Shown here: piece by piece, positions 56,167 through 64,000 of the stretch
Layout of the letters: every line of letters starts with the position of its first letter
How positions within the stretch are numbered: position 1 is the stretch's first letter
DNA from: Methylosarcina fibrata AML-C10
Lineage (GTDB): Bacteria > Pseudomonadota > Gammaproteobacteria > Methylococcales > Methylomonadaceae
Reading direction: 5' to 3'
Length of the DNA stretch: 64,000 nucleotides
Assembly (NCBI RefSeq): GCF_000372865.1
Contig: NZ_KB889965.1
Span: 331,902-395,901, forward strand
Translations under genes and position numbers: made by a program
The notes under the pieces: model-generated
What the model was told of the DNA's origin: nothing
The model's input: only the letters and a program-made list of their open reading frames with translations
Database searches by the model: none

Positions 56167-56805
56167 ATGCTTGAATACACCGATTATATAAAAATCTTTA
56201 TTGCGCTGCTGGCCGTGGTCGACCCTCTGGGCGTGGCTCCGATTATTGCGGCCCTGACCACCCGCGTCGGCGACGCCGAGCTCAAAAAAATCGCGTTGAC
56301 GGTTGCCTTTACGGTCTCGACGATTCTGCTGCTGGCGCTTTTCATCGGAGAAAACATGCTGATATTTTTCGGTATCAGCATTCATTCGTTCATGGTCAGC
56401 GGCGGAATCTTGCTGATGCTGATGTCCATTTCGATGCTGCAGGCCAGGACCAGCGAAACCGTGCACAATAAAGTCGAGGCAAAGGAAGGCGAAGCCAAGG
56501 AATCGATCGCGGTGGTGCCGTTGTCGATGCCGCTGCTGGCGGGCCCCGGCGCCATCAGCACGGTCATCCTTTACGGCCAGAGCGGTTCCGGTTACAGGCA
56601 CTTTGTGTTCATGACCGTGGACATCGTTCTGGTGGTCGCCATCTTGTGGGTAGTGATCAGTTGCATTCCCTGGCTGGCCCGGCACCTCAGCCGGACCGGC
56701 ATCAATATTTTCACCCGCTTGATGGGGCTGATTTTGTCGGCTTTGGCGGTCGAATTCATTGCCACCGGTATCAAAGGCTTGTTTCCGGCTCTGGCGGTCC
56801 ATTAA
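56167..56805 (+). CDS. MarC/NAAT family membrane protein
   Basis: A 212-residue protein with six helices. The UPF0056/MarC hallmarks are KIFIALLAVVDPLGVAPII at the start, a Gly-rich HSFMVSGGILLMLMSISML in the middle and PLSMPLLAGPGAISTVIL (about 120). Once proposed to act in multidrug resistance, the family is now mostly of unknown substrate. It diverges from the RimK-type protease gene with 75 bases between them and is followed by corA after 16 bases. Confidence 0.93.
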   Translation: MLEYTDYIKIFIALLAVVDPLGVAPIIAALTTRVGDAELKKIALTVAFTVSTILLLALFIGENMLIFFGISIHSFMVSGGILLMLMSISMLQARTSETVHNKVEAKEGEAKESIAVVPLSMPLLAGPGAISTVILYGQSGSGYRHFVFMTVDIVLVVAILWVVISCIPWLARHLSRTGINIFTRLMGLILSALAVEFIATGIKGLFPALAVH

Positions 56806-56821
56806 TTTGCCCGGCAATCGT

Positions 56822-57886
56822 ATGGTCGATTCTCTCAGTTTTTCTTCCGAAAAAATCGGTTTGCCTCCCGGTTCCCTGGTTCACGTCGGTGAGGTGCACG
56901 ATCATGAGCACCGCATTTTGATGATGAATTTCAACAAATCCCGGCTGGAAAAAAAGACCGTCAAAGCGATCGACGAGATTTTGCCGCATCTGACGCCCGA
57001 CACGGTGACCTGGGTGATCGTCGACGGTTTAAAGGACGTCTCCGTGGTCGACGCCATCGGCCGGCATTTCGGCATTCACGGGCTGGTGCTCGAAGACATT
57101 CTGAATACCCATCAACGTCCGAAATTCGAAGAATTCGACGATTATTTGTACATCGTGCTCAAAGGCATCGCTCTCGGCAACCACGGTTTGAACGTCATCT
57201 ACGAGCAAATCAGCTTGCTGGTATTGGAAAATATCGTCTTTACTTTCAAGGAAAAGCCCGATCAGGTGCTGGATCCCATCATTTCCCGCCTCGGCAACGG
57301 CAAAAGTCACCTTAGAGGTATGGGCACGGATTATCTGGCTTATATCATTATGGACGCCGTGGTCGACGAGTATTTCGTTCTGCAGGACAGTTTCGATGAA
57401 ACCATCGAAGCGATCGAGGACGAACTGCTGGTCAATCCGACCGCGCAAACGCTGGCGACCATTCAGAAAATCAAGCGGGAGCTGATCATTTTACGGCGCT
57501 CGGTGTCGCCGCTGAGGGAGTTGCTGGCTTCGATTCAGAGGAGCGATTCGCCTCTGCTCGACGAGCGTACCAAGCGCTATTTTACCGACGTCTACGATCA
57601 TGCCATACGGATCATCGAAGCCATCGAATCCTACCGGGATCTGATCGCCGGCATGCTCGACATTTATCTGTCGAGCATCAGCAATAAAATGAACGAAACG
57701 ATGAAAGTGTTGACGGTGTTTGCCTCGATCTTCATTCCGCTGACTTTCATTGCGGGCGTCTACGGCATGAATTTCGACTACATGCCCGAACTGAAGTGGA
57801 AATGGAGTTATCCCGTCTTGTGGAGCGTTTTTATTCTGATCTCGGTCCTGCTGCTCCAGTTTTTCAAGAAAAAGAAATGGCTGTAG
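56822..57886 (+). CDS. corA: CorA family Mg2+/Co2+ channel
   Basis: A 354-residue protein. The N-terminal cytoplasmic alpha/beta domain is followed by a long helix and two C-terminal membrane helices. The selectivity signature is present as YGMNFDYMPEL (about 317). It begins at MVDSLSFSSEKIG; a longer frame overlaps marC and is rejected. It takes up magnesium, cobalt or nickel. The basic C-terminus (FFKKKKWL) is typical. It may be cotranscribed with the MarC family gene. Confidence 0.96.
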   Translation: MVDSLSFSSEKIGLPPGSLVHVGEVHDHEHRILMMNFNKSRLEKKTVKAIDEILPHLTPDTVTWVIVDGLKDVSVVDAIGRHFGIHGLVLEDILNTHQRPKFEEFDDYLYIVLKGIALGNHGLNVIYEQISLLVLENIVFTFKEKPDQVLDPIISRLGNGKSHLRGMGTDYLAYIIMDAVVDEYFVLQDSFDETIEAIEDELLVNPTAQTLATIQKIKRELIILRRSVSPLRELLASIQRSDSPLLDERTKRYFTDVYDHAIRIIEAIESYRDLIAGMLDIYLSSISNKMNETMKVLTVFASIFIPLTFIAGVYGMNFDYMPELKWKWSYPVLWSVFILISVLLLQFFKKKKWL

Positions 57887-57910
57887 CAAGCTGGGAGACT
57901 TGCTTTTGCA

Positions 57911-58231
57911 TCATTTTTTCATTGCCCGGAGCCGTCTTGCGTCTTTCGGATCGTGCGGCAGCGGCCGGTAAATTTCCACCCGGTCGTGCGGCTTCAGAGG
58001 GTGGTCGAGTTCGCAGACGGAACCGAAAATGCCCACCTTGTTCACCGCCAAATCGATTTCGGAAAACAGCGCCAGAATGCCCGACGCCTCGATGGCTTGC
58101 CCGACGGTCGAACCTTCGGGCAATTTGAGTCCGAGCAGCACTTGTGCTTCCGGCCGGGCATAGACGATTTCGACGGCGATGTCTTCGGTCTGGCCGGTGT
58201 CGGAACCGCTTTTACCATGGCCGTCAGGCAT
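57911..58231 (-). CDS. rnfH: RnfH family ubiquitin-like protein
   Basis: A 106-residue beta-grasp protein. Core strings are IAVEIVYARPEAQVLLGLKLPEG, GILALFSEIDL, and NKVGIFGSVCELDHPLKPHDRVEIYRPL split across the family motif. RnfH accompanies ratA and smpB in many gammaproteobacteria; its role is not settled. Its ATG overlaps the ratA stop by 8 bases (ATGCCTGA), so both are translated from one mRNA. Confidence 0.93.
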   Translation of the reverse strand: MPDGHGKSGSDTGQTEDIAVEIVYARPEAQVLLGLKLPEGSTVGQAIEASGILALFSEIDLAVNKVGIFGSVCELDHPLKPHDRVEIYRPLPHDPKDARRLRAMKK

Positions 58232-58655
58232 AGACGTCCTTGGCCCGCTGGGTGAACGAGGCCACCATCGTATTGCATATCTGGTTGAAGACGGTTCCGA
58301 ACGCCAGGTTGGCCAGCCGGCCCGACATTTCGAATTCCAGATCCAGAGTGATCTTGCTGGCGTCCTCGCGCAATGGAATGAAATTCCACGTGCCGGAGAG
58401 AGAGGAGAACGGGCCGTTCAACAGGGACAGGGTGATCCGGCTGCCCTGGACCAGGGTATTCCGGGTGGCGAAGGACTTGTTGAAGCCGCCTTTCGAGATC
58501 ATCAATTCGGCTTCGACCGTATCGTCTTCGCGCCTGAGAATGCGGCTGGCCGAGCACCAGGGCAAAAATTCGGGGTAGGACTCGACGTCGTTCACCAGAT
58601 CGAACATTTGCTGCGCGGAGAACTTGACCAGGGCGCTCTTTCGGACCGCGGTCAT
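58224..58655 (-). CDS. ratA: RatA/COQ10-type START-domain protein
   Basis: A 143-residue protein starting MTAVRKSALVKFSAQQMFDLV, with YPEFLPWCSASRIL (about 30), ISKGGFNKSFATRNTL and the C-terminal FGTVFNQICNTMVASFTQRAKDVY. RatA was described as a ribosome-association toxin but belongs to the START/COQ10 lipid-binding family and likely helps ubiquinone function. The common arrangement rnfH-ratA divergent from smpB is kept, except that an NSS transporter gene is placed between. Confidence 0.94.
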   Translation of the reverse strand: MTAVRKSALVKFSAQQMFDLVNDVESYPEFLPWCSASRILRREDDTVEAELMISKGGFNKSFATRNTLVQGSRITLSLLNGPFSSLSGTWNFIPLREDASKITLDLEFEMSGRLANLAFGTVFNQICNTMVASFTQRAKDVYA

Positions 58656-58657
58656 GG

Positions 58658-60019
58658 TCAGATTACTCCGACGGCGTTCAGGAACACCAGAAAGACTGCG
58701 ATGGGAGCGACATAGCTGACCAGGAATTTCCAGACGGCATAGGCCCGGGCGGTGGGCAGATTCAGTTCCTGCTCGCTGTCTTGCCGGTGCATGATCCATC
58801 CGGAGAAAACGGCGATGCAGAAGCCGCCGATCGGCAGCATCAGATTGGCCGTCAAATAATCCAGCAATTCGAAGAAGGTCCGGCCGAAAATCCTGAAGTC
58901 GGCCCAGACGTTGAACGAAAACACCGTGCCCAAACCCAGCGCCCAGGCCGCGAGGCCCGCCAGCGTACACGCTTTTTCCCGGCTGAATCCCTTGTTTTCG
59001 ACGAGCCAGGCCACGGCCGGTTCGATCAGGGCAATGGAGGAAGTCAACGCAGCGATCGCCAGCACCAAAAAGAACAGGATCCCGAACAGCCAGCCGCCGG
59101 TCATGCTGCCGAAAGCGATGGGCAAGGTCTTGAAGATCAATCCCGGCCCCGAGTCGGGGTGCAGGCCATGGGTAAAAACGATGGGAAAAATGATCAGTCC
59201 GGCCAGCAGGGCGACCAGGGTATCGGCCGCGGCAATGATGTAGGAGGCTTTGACAATCGACACGTCGCTCGACAAATAGGAACCGTACACCATGACCGAA
59301 CCCATGCCCAGGCTCAGGGTAAAAAACGCCTGTCCCATCGCGGTCAGGATCGAATCGGCGGTCAATTTGCTGAAGTCGGGATGAATCAAAAACCTGAGGC
59401 CCTGGAAATAGCCGCTGGTGGACATCGCGTAAGCCAGCAATAAAATCATCAGAATGAACAAACCGGGCATCAGCAAACGGACCGAATGCTCCAGTCCGTC
59501 GTGGACGCCCCGGACCACGATCAACATGGTCGCCGCCATGAACAGCGAATGCCAGAAAATCAATTGCAGCGGGCTTTCGATGAAGCCGTCGAAGATGGCT
59601 TTGACCGCAGTGGCGTCGGCGTCGAAAAAACTGCCGGTGAACGCCTTGAGAATGTATGCCGAAGACCAGCCGGCAATGACGCTGTAATAGGACAGGATGA
59701 GCAGGCCCGCAGTAACGCCCATCCAGCCCAGATACTGCCACCGACTGTCCGCGCCGGCCTCTTCGGCCAGGATCCGCATGGTGTCGACGGGATCCTGGCG
59801 GGTGCGGCGGCCCAGCATGGTTTCGGACATCATGATCGGGACGCCGATCAGGGCCACGCACAGCAAATAAACGAAAACGAAGGCGCCGCCGCCGTTTTCT
59901 CCGGTGATGTACGGAAATTTCCAGATATTGCCCAGGCCGACCGCAGAGCCGGTGGCAGCCAGGATAAAAGCGAAACGCGACGACCATTCCCCGTGAATTG
60001 TCTTTTTTGTAACCGTCAT
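58658..60019 (-). CDS. Sodium-dependent transporter of the NSS (SNF) family
   Basis: A 453-residue carrier with about 11-12 helices. The NSS start is GEWSSRFAFILAATGSAVGLGN with IWKFPYITGENGGGAF, where the unwound helix 1 binds Na+ and substrate. Conserved FFTLSLGMGSVMVYGSYLS is in helix 6. These symporters take up amino acids or related amines, as does LeuT. Its stop is 2 bases before the ratA start, so it is the first gene of a three-gene unit with ratA and rnfH. The substrate is not predictable. Confidence 0.94.
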   Translation of the reverse strand: MTVTKKTIHGEWSSRFAFILAATGSAVGLGNIWKFPYITGENGGGAFVFVYLLCVALIGVPIMMSETMLGRRTRQDPVDTMRILAEEAGADSRWQYLGWMGVTAGLLILSYYSVIAGWSSAYILKAFTGSFFDADATAVKAIFDGFIESPLQLIFWHSLFMAATMLIVVRGVHDGLEHSVRLLMPGLFILMILLLAYAMSTSGYFQGLRFLIHPDFSKLTADSILTAMGQAFFTLSLGMGSVMVYGSYLSSDVSIVKASYIIAAADTLVALLAGLIIFPIVFTHGLHPDSGPGLIFKTLPIAFGSMTGGWLFGILFFLVLAIAALTSSIALIEPAVAWLVENKGFSREKACTLAGLAAWALGLGTVFSFNVWADFRIFGRTFFELLDYLTANLMLPIGGFCIAVFSGWIMHRQDSEQELNLPTARAYAVWKFLVSYVAPIAVFLVFLNAVGVI

Positions 60020-60122
60020 GGGTGTTCCTATCGTTATTATTAAAAGACCACTTGATTGATAATATCGGGTAAAATATCAAATTTATCGTTTTACGTCAGT
60101 TGAAAAATCACGTTCCCTCATC

Positions 60123-60608
60123 ATGGTCGACAAAAAATCCAAGAAAAACAAGAATCAGCAATCCGCGACCATTGCCGTCAACCGCCAGGCCACTCATGAA
60201 TATTATATCGAGGAGCGCTATGAGGCCGGGATGGTGCTGGAGGGATGGGAAGTCAAAAGCCTGAGGGAAGGGCGGGTTCAGCTCAAGGAAAGCTACGTCA
60301 CCTTCAAACGCGGCGAAGCCTGGCTGTCGGGCGCGCATATTTCGGCGCTGCTGTCGGCCTCCACCCACGTCAATCCGATCGCCGTCCGGCCCCGGAAACT
60401 GCTGCTGAACCGGCACGAGCTGAACAAGCTGATCGGTTCCGTGGAAAGAAAAGGCTACACCCTGATTCCTTTGTCGATGTACTGGAAAAAAGGCCGGGCC
60501 AAGCTCGAAATCGGCCTGGCCAAAGGAAAACAGTTGCACGACAAGCGGGCTTCTTCAAAAGAACGCGACTGGCAGCGCGAAAAGGCCCGGATCATGAAAA
60601 AAGGCTAG
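60123..60608 (+). CDS. smpB: SsrA-binding protein
   Basis: A 161-residue RNA-binding protein: [72 protein letters not shown] and the basic C-terminal [19 protein letters not shown]. It binds tmRNA and rescues stalled ribosomes. The tmRNA gene is not in this window. It is divergent from the NSS-ratA-rnfH unit. Confidence 0.97.
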   Translation: MVDKKSKKNKNQQSATIAVNRQATHEYYIEERYEAGMVLEGWEVKSLREGRVQLKESYVTFKRGEAWLSGAHISALLSASTHVNPIAVRPRKLLLNRHELNKLIGSVERKGYTLIPLSMYWKKGRAKLEIGLAKGKQLHDKRASSKERDWQREKARIMKKG

Positions 60609-60733
60609 AATGGCCCGCGCGCATTCATCCGTGCCGTCGGGACGCTTGGCGCGGCTGGTTTGTCGGTACAACCCGAGCCGAACGCCGTGCCGGCCGGACG
60701 TCGCCGTTTTTTTCATCCAATCCTTGCAACGTT

Positions 60734-61090
60734 ATGAGTTCTCTGCACGCTTTTCTGAACAAGATCAAACACAACGAGACCGTCAGTTTCGACGAAACGA
60801 TCGCCGTCATTGCCGAACATTATCACTATACCCCCACTGAATTCAGCAACGGCCTCGGGGAGCAGCGGCTGGTGAATCCGGCCGGAGTCAACGAAGGCTC
60901 CTGCAAGCTGTTTGCCTTCGCCCGGTTGCATCGTCTCGATCCGCTGCACACGTTAAACCTGTTCGGCGATTATTACCGCATCGACGTCCTGAACGATCCG
61001 GAAGGAACCGGTCACCAGAACATACGCCATTTCATGAAGTTCGGATGGGAAGGCATTCGGTTCAGCGGCGAGCCGCTGGCGGAAAAATAA
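60734..61090 (+). CDS. HopJ family protein
   Basis: A 118-residue soluble protein: SSLHAFLNKIKHNETVSFDETIAVI, YHYTPTEFSNGLG, EGSCKLFAFARLH and GHQNIRHFMKFGWEGIRF are the family signature. Despite its name from a Pseudomonas type III effector, it is widespread in bacteria without type III secretion, and none is seen here. It is probably a housekeeping protein of unknown function. It lies 125 bases after smpB. Confidence 0.92.
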   Translation: MSSLHAFLNKIKHNETVSFDETIAVIAEHYHYTPTEFSNGLGEQRLVNPAGVNEGSCKLFAFARLHRLDPLHTLNLFGDYYRIDVLNDPEGTGHQNIRHFMKFGWEGIRFSGEPLAEK

Positions 61091-61183
61091 ACCGGCTTGC
61101 AATTGCCCTGAGACTGAATTCTAATATGCCCGTGCCGATGGGCTGCCATTGGCCAATAGTCTTGGCTGAATGAGTGAGCGCTT

Positions 61184-62254
61184 ATGCAAACTGCCCGGTA
61201 CGGCTCCATGGAAATCACCGAAGAAGACCGCCGCTATGCCGGCTCCCGTTATTCCGAAGTCCGGCGGGCGATTTTCGCCAATCCTTACCAGAAGCTCTGG
61301 GGAGCGGAAGGCATGCCGCCGATGCCGCGGTATAAAGTCGATTTGGCCGGCGTCCTCGCCGGACTCTTGCCGTTCGGCAAATCCTGGCAATTGCTTCGGG
61401 CCTCCGAAAGAACGATCGATTCTTCTGCCGATCTGCGCTGGGGCAGCGGCGGCCAGGGCTTTCGCCGGCTGTTGCATCCCAACGGCATTTGTCTGACGGG
61501 CCTGTGGGAAATTACCGAAGACACTCCTTATTCCGGATATTTCAAAAAAGGCAGCAAGGCGTTGATTATAGGCCGTTATTCGACCTGTTGCACGGAATCG
61601 CGGCGGGGTCGGACACGCTCTTTGGCGCTGGCCGGCAAACTGTATCCGACGACCGACGTGAATCATGCCGAGCCGCTTTCTACCGCCCACTTTTTTACCC
61701 AGCAGGATCTGGGCGGCGAGTTCAGTGATTTCGTCAACGATGCGGAACTGCGCAATGCGCCGGATACCCGCTCGTGGCGGCGGGGACTGGGGTTGCCGGT
61801 GCTTCTGCTCGAAGGGCTGGCTTTTCTCCGCGCGGATCGACAGCCGACGCAGCGCCAGTTGTACCCGATAGCGGAGCTGGGCAAAGAACCCGGCGAGGCG
61901 ACCCGAACCCCCGAGTTCATGCGGCTGAGGGTGGCTTCCGGCCAACCCCGCATCGACGGCGAATCGCTGGATTTCCGCGATGAAATCATGGCGCAGATTT
62001 ACGACCAAGGCGACCCCATTCCGAAAAGATCGCTCGAATTCATCATCGAAGTTTCCGATACCGGTAAAACCACGGGAACGCCCCTGTTTGAAAGGCGCCT
62101 GATCGACCGCTGGCGGACTCTCGGCAAAATTACCTTCACTGAAGCCGTCGCTTCGTATAACGGCGATTTCGTGCTGCATTTCAATCATCCGACCTGGCGG
62201 CAGGACCGCAACAACCCGGCGACGGCTACCCGGATTGCCGGCAGAAAGGTTTAA
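61184..62254 (+). CDS. Catalase-like (heme-dependent) family protein
   Basis: A 356-residue protein of the catalase-related beta-barrel family. The likely distal-histidine segment is RRLLHPNGICLTGLWEIT (about 93-110), with SGYFKKGSKALIIGRYSTCC and FTQQDLGGEFSDFVND following. The Arg-xxx-Tyr heme-ligand motif of true catalases is not visible, so genuine catalase activity is doubtful. Some relatives act on lipid peroxides or bind other molecules. No clear signal peptide is found. Start choice between the first ATG and one eight codons on is open. It follows the HopJ family gene by 93 bases. Confidence 0.8.
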   Translation: MQTARYGSMEITEEDRRYAGSRYSEVRRAIFANPYQKLWGAEGMPPMPRYKVDLAGVLAGLLPFGKSWQLLRASERTIDSSADLRWGSGGQGFRRLLHPNGICLTGLWEITEDTPYSGYFKKGSKALIIGRYSTCCTESRRGRTRSLALAGKLYPTTDVNHAEPLSTAHFFTQQDLGGEFSDFVNDAELRNAPDTRSWRRGLGLPVLLLEGLAFLRADRQPTQRQLYPIAELGKEPGEATRTPEFMRLRVASGQPRIDGESLDFRDEIMAQIYDQGDPIPKRSLEFIIEVSDTGKTTGTPLFERRLIDRWRTLGKITFTEAVASYNGDFVLHFNHPTWRQDRNNPATATRIAGRKV

Positions 62255-62351
62255 AAAAACGGAGCCGCTGGAACCGGTTCCGGGCGTTGAAGAATCAGGG
62301 TGACATCACCTTTAATAACAATGATGGGGCGTTTAACTTTGGAGCATGACC

Positions 62352-63947
62352 ATGAACAAACGAATAACAGTCCGACTTTTTCTCTTGCTGATTTTAGGCT
62401 GTACGGCAAGCGCCGAAGCCGTCACGCGCGTGTATGTAGCCAATAATAAAGCGCCGGGTACGGTCAGCGTCATCGACGAAGCGACCAATACCATCATAAA
62501 GAAACTGACCGTGGGGAATTACCCGAACCGGCTCGCGGCCGCGCCCGACGGTTCGGAAGTGTATGTTTCCAACAAGGAATCGGACACGGTTTCGATCATC
62601 GATACCGAAACGAATACGATAACCGCTACCGTCGCTGTCGGCGATGCCCCGGAATTCATGGCGGTCACGCCCAACGGCAATTATCTCTTCGTGGCCAATA
62701 GCGCTGGAAGTTCTCTGTCGGTGATTAATTTGTCCACCCATACGGTAAGCAACACGATCACGGTAGGTGCTTTTCCCAAATTTATGGATTTTACACCGGA
62801 CGGCCAGAGGCTCTATCTTTCCAATCTGGATTCGGGCACCGTATCGATCATCAACGTCGGCACGTTCCAGGTGATTAAAACGCTCTCGGTGGGCGGCAAT
62901 CCGACCCGGGTTTCCGCACATCCGGACGGCAGCAAGGTGTATGTCGCCATTCGCGGAACAAGCCAGGTTTCGGTGATCCAGACCTCGACCAATACCGTCG
63001 TGAAAAGCATCGCGGTAGGCACGGGTCCGACCGGCATGGACATTTCTCCGGACGGCGCCAGGATTTTTACCGCCAATCAGTCCGGCGGAACGGTTTCCGT
63101 AATCAATACCGCGACCGATACGCTGACTGGAACCGTGACCGTCGGAGGCTGGCCGTGGGTCGTGGACTCCTCACCTGACGGCAGCATTGCGATCACGCCC
63201 GCGTCGCTGGACGACCGGGCAGTGGTCGTCGATGCCGCCCTGGTAAAAGTCGATTCATCCATACCTATCGGCGATGCGCCCTATTGGGGCGCCTTCAACG
63301 CATCCGGAAGCCGGTATTATGTGACCAATCCCAAGGATGGAACGGTTTCGGTGATTGACCCGGCGCTGCGCCAAGTCGTCAAGACCTTTGCTACCGATAC
63401 GAATGCCTGGGTGGTTCTGCCCGTCGAGGTCGGTGGAGCGCCTGCCGAAGATACCGACGGCGACGGGGTCGACGACAATCTCGACAACTGTCCTTCCGTG
63501 GCCAATCCGGATCAGGCCGACAGCGATAACGACGGCATCGGCGATGCCTGCGATACGCCGGAGGGCGACAGCGACGGCGACGGGGTGAGCGACGACGTGG
63601 ACAATTGTCCGTCGGTGGCCAATCCGGATCAGGCCGACGACGATAACGACGGTATCGGCGATGCCTGCGAAACGCCGGTGCTCAGCACGGTTTCGCCTAC
63701 CACCGCGAGACGCAACCGCACCAGCACGCTGAATCTGAGCGGACAAAACTTCCTGGACGGCATGACGGCTTCGATTTCTCCTTCATCCGGCATTACGGTC
63801 CAGTCGTTTACGGTCAACAGCGCGACCAGTGCCGCGTTGGTAATCAACGTTTCCGCTTCGGCCAGTTTGAGTTCCAGAGCCATTGTGCTGACCAATCCCA
63901 ATGGTCTTACCGTGACCAAGACAGGCGCATTTAGAGTGGTGCGCTGA
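62352..63947 (+). CDS. Secreted YVTN beta-propeller protein with thrombospondin type 3 repeats
   Basis: A 531-residue exported protein from this ATG, which has GGAG seven bases upstream (an ATG six bases earlier is too close to it). The signal peptide ends near ASAEA. About eight YVTN/NHL-type beta-propeller repeats follow (units such as [13 protein letters not shown] and [14 protein letters not shown]; about 25-350). Two thrombospondin type 3 repeats ([20 protein letters not shown] and its copy, about 375-440) should bind Ca2+, and a C-terminal IPT/TIG-like domain (about 445-531) ends the chain. It is probably a surface or matrix protein; the binding partner is unknown. Confidence 0.9.
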   Translation: MNKRITVRLFLLLILGCTASAEAVTRVYVANNKAPGTVSVIDEATNTIIKKLTVGNYPNRLAAAPDGSEVYVSNKESDTVSIIDTETNTITATVAVGDAPEFMAVTPNGNYLFVANSAGSSLSVINLSTHTVSNTITVGAFPKFMDFTPDGQRLYLSNLDSGTVSIINVGTFQVIKTLSVGGNPTRVSAHPDGSKVYVAIRGTSQVSVIQTSTNTVVKSIAVGTGPTGMDISPDGARIFTANQSGGTVSVINTATDTLTGTVTVGGWPWVVDSSPDGSIAITPASLDDRAVVVDAALVKVDSSIPIGDAPYWGAFNASGSRYYVTNPKDGTVSVIDPALRQVVKTFATDTNAWVVLPVEVGGAPAEDTDGDGVDDNLDNCPSVANPDQADSDNDGIGDACDTPEGDSDGDGVSDDVDNCPSVANPDQADDDNDGIGDACETPVLSTVSPTTARRNRTSTLNLSGQNFLDGMTASISPSSGITVQSFTVNSATSAALVINVSASASLSSRAIVLTNPNGLTVTKTGAFRVVR

Positions 63948-64000
63948 TTGAGCGGCAAAACGAGTCTGCCGTTTGATTCATTTCCATGACGGGTCCTTCG
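63948..64000. other. Window end
   Basis: Sequence after the beta-propeller gene; too short to judge. Confidence 0.3.

Noticed and set aside
60734-61090. Type III effector
   Set aside because: HopJ family members are widespread without type III secretion, and no such system is in this window.

Overview
The window reads as chromosomal DNA of a free-living gammaproteobacterium, most likely a type I methanotroph or close relative (Methylococcales). This is an inference from gene content: an exosortase/PEP-CTERM-associated acyltransferase, a membrane pyrophosphatase of the K+-dependent type, an HpnN-like RND exporter, an NhaD antiporter and a PpnN nucleosidase occur together, with moderate GC and dense coding on both strands. 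No methane-oxidation gene, rRNA, tRNA, CRISPR array, phage or recognisable transposase is present, so the assignment is not proven.

Layout. 0.2-8.2 kb: a long secreted or anchored repeat protein, a His/Asp-rich lipoprotein, ppnN and topB. 8.5-10.4 kb: a secreted fusion of FN3, alpha/beta hydrolase and beta-helix. 11.0-16.2 kb (minus): a tight four-gene unit of exosortase-type acyltransferase, GGDEF/EAL protein, FliK-like and FlhB-like protein. 16.2-19.6 kb: a methyltransferase and hppA. 20.2-28.0 kb: a nitrate-assimilation uptake region with nasT, a protein of three GAF-like repeats, then a sigma-54 promoter, a leader with ANTAR-type hexaloop hairpins and an intrinsic terminator, then substrate-binding protein, permease, double ATPase and porin. 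28.1-33.0 kb: mutM, two small proteins, queG and ftsH. 33.2-42.3 kb (minus): a ten-gene Ter island of three TerD proteins, ATP-grasp enzyme, PRTase-TRSP, HAD hydrolase, StiP-type PRTase, CitE-like lyase, TerA-like and TerB. 42.6-51.1 kb: conserved housekeeping and envelope genes (RMD1-like, rlmJ, nhaD, tatA, AI-2E exporter family, CBS/CorC protein). 51.4-51.8 kb: an unusual mosaic of hairpins inside inverted ends. 51.9-64 kb: apbE, an RND/MMPL exporter, a RimK-type zinc protease, marC family, corA, rnfH-ratA, an NSS transporter, smpB, HopJ family, a catalase-like protein and a YVTN beta-propeller protein.

How it works together. The nrt region forms a regulatory circuit: RpoN provides nitrogen control of transcription, and the ANTAR protein should bind the leader hairpins to prevent early termination when nitrate is sensed. 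NasS, the usual nitrate-sensing partner of NasT, is absent; the triple-GAF protein sits in its place. The Ter island carries all the enzymes of a predicted nucleotide-like metabolite pathway (lyase, two PRTases, phosphatase, ATP-grasp) with TerD, TerA and TerB, a layout known from comparative genomics but with undefined chemistry. The most unexplained DNA is the 51.4-51.8 kb element, in which several hairpins share one loop (YGCTCCNTGC) but have different, still complementary stems.
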